Shown: piece after piece, positions 8,247 through 13,397 of the stretch
Layout: the number at the start of each line of letters is the position of its first letter
How positions within the stretch are numbered: position 1 is the first letter of the stretch
DNA from: Candidatus Poribacteria bacterium
GTDB lineage: Bacteria > Poribacteria > WGA-4E > WGA-3G
Length of the DNA stretch: 16,729 nucleotides
Direction: 5' to 3'
Assembly: GCA_028818995.1 (NCBI GenBank)
Contig: JAPPMR010000841.1
Coordinates: 1-16,729 of the forward strand
Program-made: the position numbers and the translations under genes
Notes under the pieces: model-generated
The model's database searches: none
Told to the model about the DNA's origin: nothing
What the model saw: the letters and a program-made list of their open reading frames with translations, nothing else

Positions 8247-8861
8247 ATGTTATCACTTAATTTTAATTTAGAACTTCCACCGTTTGAAAAAGCAATACAA
8301 CTCTACGGCGATAGAGCAGGTGGACAAGGCAATTTTGAATTTGCCGGTCTCGCTAACCTCAGAGAATCTAAAGTTGTTTTGTTAAAAGGAAATGCCAAAA
8401 GTCTTGAGCAACCTGCTGATTGGAGACGTTTTTTTCGGTTGATCAATCTTGTTCAACGCCTCAACAAACCTCTACTATTGTGGAACTTACCTCTAATACA
8501 AATTACGACAACACAGCATCCCATTTCTTTAGTTTTAGGCTCTGCGATTCAAAACACTAAAATGCAGCTATTAAAATTACCACAACCAATCATAACGGTT
8601 TTTGATGGCAATTACAATCGGAGCGATATTATAATTAAAGAACTTGGTTGGGCAGATGGGTGTGTTGTAGTAAAGCCTGAAAAGGAAGAACTTTTTGCCA
8701 TTCCAAATTTGAAAAAGCAGAACCTAAAAATTGTTTGTGAAAAATCAGATATCTCAAAGCAAATTTTGAAACTATTACAAGAGGTATCACAGGTTAACAG
8801 CGAAGAATTAATTGCTAATCGTATAGGATATTTTTCCCTTTCCACAAAAATTCAATCCTAA
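8247..8861 (+). CDS. AccA-like (crotonase-fold) protein, probably catalytically inactive
   Basis: Encodes 204 residues with no signal peptide or membrane helix. No family is certain, but the order of blocks follows the acetyl-CoA carboxylase carboxyltransferase alpha subunit: LPPFEKAIQLYGDRAG with F.EL.GDR; FAGLANLRESKVVLLKGNAK with VGGLARFDGRPVVVIGQQKG; WRRFFRLINLVQRLNKPLLL with YRKALRLMRLAEKFGLPII; and SAIQNTKMQLLKLPQPIITVF with EAIARNLREMARLKVPIISVV. The glycine-rich GEGGSGG loop that builds the oxyanion hole is replaced by DGNYNRSD, and IDTPGA by WNLPLI. It is also about 100 residues shorter than AccA. A carboxyltransferase reaction is therefore not expected; a structural or regulatory role is inferred. 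The ribosome-binding site is weak (AAGG two bases from the ATG), but no other start with support exists. The gene is visibly more AT-rich than the repeat gene. It could be a decaying pseudogene, although the frame is intact. Confidence 0.6.
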   Translation: MLSLNFNLELPPFEKAIQLYGDRAGGQGNFEFAGLANLRESKVVLLKGNAKSLEQPADWRRFFRLINLVQRLNKPLLLWNLPLIQITTTQHPISLVLGSAIQNTKMQLLKLPQPIITVFDGNYNRSDIIIKELGWADGCVVVKPEKEELFAIPNLKKQNLKIVCEKSDISKQILKLLQEVSQVNSEELIANRIGYFSLSTKIQS

Positions 8862-8895
8862 TCTAATCGCGCTTTATGCTGCCAAAACTTGTAAG

Positions 8896-9690
8896 TTACC
8901 CAAGACCAAGAAGGGATTGCACATCTAATTTAAAAGGTTTTAACATAAGGTTTGTCGCGAAGACAAGAACTGCTACAATAAGTACCACTTTAATCCATTT
9001 ATCACCTTTTTCGACTGCCCAATGACTCCCAATCCATGCTCCCGTAGCATTTCCTATTGCTAACGTTACGCCTAAAGTCCAATTGACCTGCTTTTCCATG
9101 ATAAAAATACCGAGGGCAAGCACGGTATAAAAGAAGATGATTAAGACTTTAATCGCATTCGTCCGAACGAGATCGATACCAGTCAGAAGGCGCAGCGCCG
9201 TTATAACAAGCAGACCTACACCGGCTTGAATGAACCCTCCGTAAATTCCGATAAAAAAGAACACAACCATCGCGAGTACTGTAGAACTTGTACTCTTGTT
9301 TTCAATCCTATCTGCTAATCGTGCTGTGGGATTCACTAATGTTAAGCCGAGCATAATGAGCATCACAGCTGCGAGGATAAATTGGAATAGTGCTGCATCC
9401 GTACCAATTGCAATTTTAGCACCTATCCCCGCACCGATAACTGCAGGTACCGCGAGTAAGATGCCATAGCGAAAATTAGAGACTCCCTTACGCCGGAAAC
9501 CTATAATGGCGCTGATGTTTTGAAAGAAAATAGCGACCCGGTTTGTGCCATTTGCTAATGTTGGATCGGAAGTAAGGAAGATAAGCATTGGGAGTGCTAA
9601 CAACGATCCACCGGCAGCAACTGTATTTAAGAAACCGGCAGCAATACCTGTACTAAACAGCAAGAAAACATGTAAAAGGTTAAAATCCAT
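8896..9690 (-). CDS. TauE/SafE (TSUP) family membrane transporter
   Basis: Encodes 264 residues, the usual length for the family, with about eight membrane helices. Two related halves are visible. The first opens with a glycine-rich helix, FSTGIAAGFLNTVAAGGSLLALPML, followed by LANGTNRVAIFFQ. The second has FFFIGIYGGFIQAGVGLLVI followed by VRTNAIKVLIIFFY. These paired motifs (G-x-N/GG-x-GGG, then TN) mark the sulfite exporter TauE/SafE family, which moves sulfite, sulfoacetate, taurine-related sulfonates or other small anions across the inner membrane. It is the last of five same-strand genes, 12 bases after the small membrane protein. Its ribosome-binding site (AGAG) is weak, so it may depend on translation of the gene before it. 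The substrate cannot be read from sequence. It runs convergent to the AccA-like gene with a 34-base gap and no visible terminator. Confidence 0.88.
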   Translation of the reverse strand: MDFNLLHVFLLFSTGIAAGFLNTVAAGGSLLALPMLIFLTSDPTLANGTNRVAIFFQNISAIIGFRRKGVSNFRYGILLAVPAVIGAGIGAKIAIGTDAALFQFILAAVMLIMLGLTLVNPTARLADRIENKSTSSTVLAMVVFFFIGIYGGFIQAGVGLLVITALRLLTGIDLVRTNAIKVLIIFFYTVLALGIFIMEKQVNWTLGVTLAIGNATGAWIGSHWAVEKGDKWIKVVLIVAVLVFATNLMLKPFKLDVQSLLGLG

Positions 9691-9702
9691 TTTATATCTC
9701 TA

Positions 9703-9981
9703 TTATTTTTCTTTCTTTGAAAAATCAGATAGTATCTGGCGATATTTCGAAGAACCAATTAGGAGAAGGGCAACGAGATTTCCGAGGACAATAGCACTTG
9801 CGAACCCTGAAATTATCAAAAAAACGCCGATCCGAAGAATTCCGCTTCCAAATGGACAGTGCCAACCGAGCATGAGAAAACAAATACCTGGAATAACTGT
9901 GCCAAGGATAAATCCTATGCAACCAGCAATGCCAGCAATGTTCTGATACTTTTTTAATAGCGGTGGGTGTATTTCAAACAT
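9703..9981 (-). CDS. Small two-helix membrane protein of unknown function
   Basis: Encodes 92 residues of no recognised family. Residues about 14-41 (GIAGCIGFILGTVIPGICFL) and 47-75 (LRIGVFLIISGFASAIVLGN) are membrane helices joined by a short LGWHCPFGSG turn. Both ends are charged and hydrophilic (HPPLLKKYQN in front, SDFSKKEK behind), so N- and C-termini likely share the cytoplasmic side. It is believable as a gene because it sits exactly between two operon members, 21 bases after the methyltransferase gene and 12 bases before the transporter gene. It also has its own AGGA ribosome-binding site six bases before the ATG. Being next to the TSUP gene, it may be an accessory or stability subunit of that transporter, which is inference only. 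Confidence 0.72.
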   Translation of the reverse strand: MFEIHPPLLKKYQNIAGIAGCIGFILGTVIPGICFLMLGWHCPFGSGILRIGVFLIISGFASAIVLGNLVALLLIGSSKYRQILSDFSKKEK

Positions 9982-10002
9982 GCGTTTCCTACAGGCTATT
10001 TA

Positions 10003-11010
10003 CTATGCGATTCCGAGGTACTTATCTCTACCTTTAACAAGTGCTTCAATCTTTCGGTCAGCTACAGAACGTTGTAGCATCCAAAATCCACAGTCTGGGT
10101 GTACCCAACCAACGCGTCCCGAACCCAATACCTTCTCCGCTTTTTCTATACTTGATGCAACATCGTCAGGTGTCTCAACTGGATTCACTTTCACATCAAT
10201 CACTCCGATACCGAGACGGATGTTTGGCGAGACATCCTTGAGAGCCTCAAGATCGGCATCAGGACGATGTTTCAACTCTAATACAAGATGGTCACATCTG
10301 AGCGTACTTAAAAAGTTAATTAGAGCACTCCAGTTACCTTTCTGGATTACCTGTCCCCCATAGTTGCCAAAGCAGAAGTGAACCGCCTTTTCTCCGTCAA
10401 ACGCATCAAGCACAATATTTATCGCTTCGGCAGCGCGGGGGCCGTCTTCAGGATTTCCCGGTATATTTGCCTCATCAATTTGAAGACATGTACAATCCAA
10501 TTCTCGTACCTGTGCAGCTAACACTTCTGCCAAAGCAGTGAGTAGTGCGTCAAAGTTGTCGTAGTGTTTATCCAATAATGTTCGGGCAAGCATATATGGA
10601 CTTGTTACCGTAAACTTTATATCTTTACCAGCAACACCCACAGCGCGCTCACAATCAGAAACAAGGTTTAATGTGCCTTCTCCTAATCCACTTTCAACAA
10701 CACCAGCAGGTTTCGCTCGAAACGACATCGTTTGCATCTCTCTGAACTCGGACCATTCTTGTCGTCCTACCTCTGCTCGGACACCTGAAAGTGGGCGAAT
10801 AAAATAGTCAATCATCCCGTTTGTCTCAGGATGGTTTACATCAAAACGATATAGTTCACCGTCAGTAGGTAGATCAATACCGCGTTGACGCTGAATATCT
10901 ACTACGACACGTGTTGCATCAATAAGCGCTTGTTCAGTCGGTGTAGATTGAAGCCACGCGGGGACAGGATATGATCCCACTGTTGTTGTTAAAATATCTA
11001 ATTTTTTCAC
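10003..11010 (-). CDS. Stand-alone MetE C-terminal-type zinc methyltransferase (cobalamin-independent methionine synthase II family)
   Basis: With the GTG start at 11010 it encodes 335 residues, a single alpha/beta barrel matching the catalytic half of MetE without the N-terminal folate-binding half. It opens with TTTVGSYPVP, typical of this family, then TDGELYRFDV and LQIDEANIPG. The four zinc ligands are visible: H211 and C213 in HFCFGNYGG, E245 in LVLELKHR, and C307 in HPDCGFW. The H-to-E spacing is longer than in true MetE and like that of the YxjG/YxjH-type group. The enzyme should activate a thiol and take up a methyl group; making methionine from homocysteine is likely, but the methyl donor is unclear. 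An ATG at 11094 would extend it by 28 non-conserved residues into the lipoprotein gene and has no better ribosome site. The GTG has AAAGGA nine bases before it and leaves a 22-base gap, so it is preferred. Confidence 0.85.
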   Translation of the reverse strand: MKKLDILTTTVGSYPVPAWLQSTPTEQALIDATRVVVDIQRQRGIDLPTDGELYRFDVNHPETNGMIDYFIRPLSGVRAEVGRQEWSEFREMQTMSFRAKPAGVVESGLGEGTLNLVSDCERAVGVAGKDIKFTVTSPYMLARTLLDKHYDNFDALLTALAEVLAAQVRELDCTCLQIDEANIPGNPEDGPRAAEAINIVLDAFDGEKAVHFCFGNYGGQVIQKGNWSALINFLSTLRCDHLVLELKHRPDADLEALKDVSPNIRLGIGVIDVKVNPVETPDDVASSIEKAEKVLGSGRVGWVHPDCGFWMLQRSVADRKIEALVKGRDKYLGIA

Positions 11011-11032
11011 TTCAGAGAGTCCTTTTCTGTAC

Positions 11033-12037
11033 CTAATTTTCCACGAGTTCGTACGATTCAAGTTCAAATTCCGATTCGACCGTTTCACCAACACGAGTTT
11101 GCGATTGCGTAAATTTAATTATACCGACATCCGGTGCAACCCATTTTTGAGCAACAGTAGTGTCAATGGAAAAATCCAGAACATCAGGATCATATACCCA
11201 ATGAAATGATTCTTGGACCTGGAACACGTTCTCAAAAGTTCCAGCAGGTACGGTGACAGTTTCCTCTGAAAGCACCTCGAATTCATCAATGCCGCTATCT
11301 AATGGAAAAAGTTCAGGTACCAACTTTGCCTCAAATCTGACCTGCCATTTTTCTCCAGTAATGAGTGGAAATTTGTACAAGGGCAAAAATGGGAAAAACA
11401 TCATTGTGTCCTCTGAACCGGGAGTAACATTTGTGGCATGCTGAACAACGCCTGAAACCTCACCTTCTTCATTGAGAGTATTTCCCAAATAAGAATAGTT
11501 TACAACGTTTTCCAAACCTTCTTCCGTACTTGATTTCTGGAGAACAAAACTCTCCACAGTTTTTCCACCTTCCAGTTGAATCGGTATAGTATCAATGATT
11601 TCAAAGGTAATTTGAGTGCCTTCTGCATCTCGGTATCGCCAGATATTTCCTACTGCTAACGGATAGTAATTACCCGGTCTAATCCGCCATACCTGAATAT
11701 CAAGTGTGCTTGTTGTAGCCTTTTCACCATCACTTACTGTAACTTGAATTTGGTATTTGCGCTCAGTTTCAGGCGCGTTCCAGATTGCGCCAGAGGCATC
11801 TCCCTTTATTTCGCCATCGCTTGCCGACCATGAGTATGTCAAAATATCATGCTCAAGGTCAATTGCTCGTAGTTGAATAGAGACCTGTTCTCCTGGCGGA
11901 ACTATCTCTGATTCTGCTTCAAAGACCGAAATCACGGGTGCAAGATTCTTAGGTCCCGATTCATCGGTGCCGCAACCGATCACCATGGTCATAAAAAAGA
12001 AACAGAGAAAAATCCAAACGCTACCTATTTTTTTCAT
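11033..12037 (-). CDS. Predicted lipoprotein with PKD/Ig-like domain and a DUF3108-like beta region
   Basis: Encodes 334 residues. A lipoprotein signal (MKKIGSVWIFLCFFFMTMVIGC) puts the lipidated cysteine at C22, followed by a GTDESGPKN linker. Residues about 32-115 form a PKD-like domain: APVISVFEAESEIVPPGEQV, RAIDLEHDILTYSWSASDGEI, then YQIQVTVSDGEKATT. Residues about 120-334 are a beta-rich domain beginning YYPLAVGNIWRY and containing ETVTVPAGTFENVFQV and WVAPDVGIIKF, a pattern shared by many secreted bacterial proteins of unknown role (DUF3108-like). No catalytic residues are evident. Its start codon overlaps the dioxygenase stop codon by four bases (ATGA, 12037-12034), and AAGGAA lies about eight bases before the start, so the two are translationally coupled. 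It is exposed at the envelope, unlike its cytoplasmic partners, and may sense or bind a substrate. Confidence 0.82.
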   Translation of the reverse strand: MKKIGSVWIFLCFFFMTMVIGCGTDESGPKNLAPVISVFEAESEIVPPGEQVSIQLRAIDLEHDILTYSWSASDGEIKGDASGAIWNAPETERKYQIQVTVSDGEKATTSTLDIQVWRIRPGNYYPLAVGNIWRYRDAEGTQITFEIIDTIPIQLEGGKTVESFVLQKSSTEEGLENVVNYSYLGNTLNEEGEVSGVVQHATNVTPGSEDTMMFFPFLPLYKFPLITGEKWQVRFEAKLVPELFPLDSGIDEFEVLSEETVTVPAGTFENVFQVQESFHWVYDPDVLDFSIDTTVAQKWVAPDVGIIKFTQSQTRVGETVESEFELESYELVEN

Positions 12038-12777
12038 GCGTTAAATTCCTTGCCACGTAACACTTCTCGAGATTGTGATGTGCCATTTCCAGTGACATTA
12101 TAAGCAAATGTGTTCATCAATCTGTCATTTTTCGACTCGTTTGGTGCTGAACCGTGAATGATAAGAGCGTTAAAAAACACAGCATCTCCCGCTTCCATTT
12201 CCACAGCAACAGCATCTTCCCGTTCCTGATAATGTCCGGGTAGAAACACTCCAAACGTCTGTTGTTTGCGTTCATGCTCCTGTAAACCCCAATTGTGGCT
12301 TCCGGGCACAAACTGAATGCATCCATTTTCAAGGTTTGCCTCGCTGATAGCCAATTGACAATTTATCATCACAGGTTTGTTATTATCATTTTTCCAATAG
12401 GCGTAATCTTGGTGCCACGGAATAGCCGTACCATCACCACCAGCCTTCGGAAGCAGTTTACTGTGATATAGTGAAATATCAGGTCCCATCATCGCTTCCA
12501 ACACATCAAGCACTGCTTCGGAACGGAGGAGTTTATTAAGTGTGGGACTTACCAGTTCACTATGCATTAGCTGCTTTATAAGCGGTGGATGATCAGGATC
12601 ATCTTCATATACTTCCCATGAAATACCTATGCCTTCAGTAGGTTTCTCAGCCATACGGTTATGAATATCATCAATTTCTACCAGAATCCGCGATATGTCT
12701 CCGGAGGAAACGAGTCCTTTTTTTAGAAGATAACCGTTGTTTTCATAAAATTGTATCTCTTTATCTGTAATTCCCAT
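12034..12777 (-). CDS. Phytanoyl-CoA dioxygenase (PhyH) family Fe(II)/2-oxoglutarate oxygenase
   Basis: Encodes 247 residues, a normal length for the family. The double-stranded beta-helix iron site is complete: H122 and D124 in PWHQDYAYW, and H208 in IIHGSAPNES. R219 (NDR) is placed to bind 2-oxoglutarate. Other family marks are FYENNGYLL near the N-terminus, LYHSKLLPKAGG before the HxD, and ENGCIQFVPGSH between the iron ligands. The enzyme should hydroxylate a small organic substrate with O2 and 2-oxoglutarate, releasing CO2 and succinate. Despite the family name the substrate is open, as members also act on natural products, ectoine or phosphonates. It is the first gene of the five-gene minus-strand operon, with an AGGGA ribosome site eight bases before the ATG and a strong candidate promoter about 35 bases upstream. 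Confidence 0.93.
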   Translation of the reverse strand: MGITDKEIQFYENNGYLLKKGLVSSGDISRILVEIDDIHNRMAEKPTEGIGISWEVYEDDPDHPPLIKQLMHSELVSPTLNKLLRSEAVLDVLEAMMGPDISLYHSKLLPKAGGDGTAIPWHQDYAYWKNDNNKPVMINCQLAISEANLENGCIQFVPGSHNWGLQEHERKQQTFGVFLPGHYQEREDAVAVEMEAGDAVFFNALIIHGSAPNESKNDRLMNTFAYNVTGNGTSQSREVLRGKEFNA

Positions 12778-12811
12778 GTGGAGTTCCCTTTAAAAGTAAG
12801 ATTTGTAGTGA

Positions 12812-12840
12812 ATTATAAACCAAATTTTGAAAAAAATCAA
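12812..12840 (-). promoter_or_regulatory. Sigma70-like promoter for the dioxygenase operon
   Basis: On the minus strand, TTGATT (12840-12835) and TATAAT (12817-12812) are separated by 17 bases, close to consensus. Transcription should start near 12805, giving a leader of roughly 28 bases to the ATG at 12777. The site overlaps a divergent plus-strand promoter. Confidence 0.72.
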
Positions 12841-12855
12841 GATATTCATTATAAT
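12827..12855 (+). promoter_or_regulatory. Sigma70-like promoter facing the MazG-like gene
   Basis: On the plus strand, TTGAAA (12827-12832) and TATAAT (12850-12855) are 17 bases apart. The start would be near 12862, giving a leader of about 163 bases that holds the palindrome at 12912-12954. The -35 boxes of this and the opposing promoter are interleaved, so polymerase should not occupy both at once. Confidence 0.6.
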
Positions 12856-12911
12856 TGCAGGCTTTTAGTTTTAAGAATTACCAGTTGATGCGTGTTATTG
12901 AAAGTTTATTT

Positions 12912-12954
12912 CGTAGGTCGGTAAGCGGTAGCGAAACCTACCTACAATACTACG
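12912..12954 (+). repeat. REP-like dispersed palindrome in the intergenic region
   Basis: Nested inverted arms are visible: CGTAG (12912-12916) with CTACG (12950-12954), and GTAGGT (12913-12918) with ACCTAC (12936-12941). The centre, GTAAGCGGTAGCGAAACC, resembles the short GTAGGT...TAGCGAAACC palindromes scattered between genes in many bacterial genomes. Only one copy is present here, so membership of a dispersed family is recalled knowledge and not shown by this window. Confidence 0.5.
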
Positions 12955-12982
12955 TCACTAAACGGATTGCAATGGAAAATAG

Positions 12983-13011
12983 TTTACTTCTGTTGCGAAC
13001 GCTGCTACAAT
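12983..13011 (+). promoter_or_regulatory. Possible second promoter immediately before the MazG-like gene
   Basis: TTTACT (12983-12988) and TACAAT (13006-13011) are 17 bases apart. The predicted start near 13018 would leave only about seven bases before the ATG at 13025, which would make a leaderless or nearly leaderless message. This agrees with the lack of a ribosome-binding site there. Confidence 0.35.
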
Positions 13012-13024
13012 ACCCGAAAATGTT

Positions 13025-13393
13025 ATGAATGAAATGGACAACTTAATGGACTACACACTTGAAAATTGCCAAAAAATTGTAGATGACTGGGTTAACACCT
13101 TTGGCGTGCGTTATTTTTCAGAATTGACTAATACCGCTATTCTCATGGAAGAGGTTGGCGAGTTAGCAAGGATAATGGCACGCCAATATGGGGAACAGAG
13201 TTTTAAAGAGAACGAGAAAGATTTGGACCTGGCTGAAGAAATGGCAGACATTCTATTTGTCCTCTTATGTTTAGCAAATCAAACAGGGATTCAGCTTGAG
13301 GAAGCATTCAAAAAATCAATGCTTAAAAAAACAGCCCGCGATAAGGAACGACACATCAAAAATCCGAAACTTCAAGAAGATAGTGGGAATTAA
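13025..13393 (+). CDS. MazG-like nucleotide pyrophosphohydrolase
   Basis: Encodes 122 residues, an all-alpha single-domain protein of the MazG/RS21-C6 type. The magnesium-binding motifs are present: E42, E43 and E46 in LMEEVGELAR, and E72 and D75 in AEEMADILFVLLCLANQTG. Flanking features VRYFSELTN and the basic tail KKTARDKERHIKNPK are usual for this compact group. It should cut a nucleoside triphosphate, possibly a non-canonical or damaged one, into the monophosphate and pyrophosphate in the cytoplasm; the base preferred is not readable. Three in-frame ATGs lie close together (13025, 13034, 13046) and none has a good ribosome site, so the exact start is uncertain by a few residues. It ends four bases before the transglutaminase-type lipoprotein gene, suggesting one transcript, though no functional link is evident. 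Confidence 0.88.
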   Translation: MNEMDNLMDYTLENCQKIVDDWVNTFGVRYFSELTNTAILMEEVGELARIMARQYGEQSFKENEKDLDLAEEMADILFVLLCLANQTGIQLEEAFKKSMLKKTARDKERHIKNPKLQEDSGN

Positions 13394-13397
13394 GATA

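Noticed and set aside
8247..8861. Genuine acetyl-CoA carboxylase alpha subunit
   Set aside because: The oxyanion-hole glycine loop and the IDTPGA motif are missing and the protein is too short, so only a distant relationship is claimed.
8862..8895. Bidirectional terminator between the convergent AccA-like and TSUP genes
   Set aside because: The 34-base gap contains no convincing inverted repeat.
9545..10363. Plus-strand open frames opposite the transporter, small membrane protein and methyltransferase genes
   Set aside because: They lie antisense to well-supported genes and show no recognisable domains.
13296..13397. N-terminal extension of the TPR-transglutaminase protein
   Set aside because: It overlaps the MazG-like gene in another frame and would place the lipoprotein signal internally. 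ATG 13398 starts exactly at the signal peptide.
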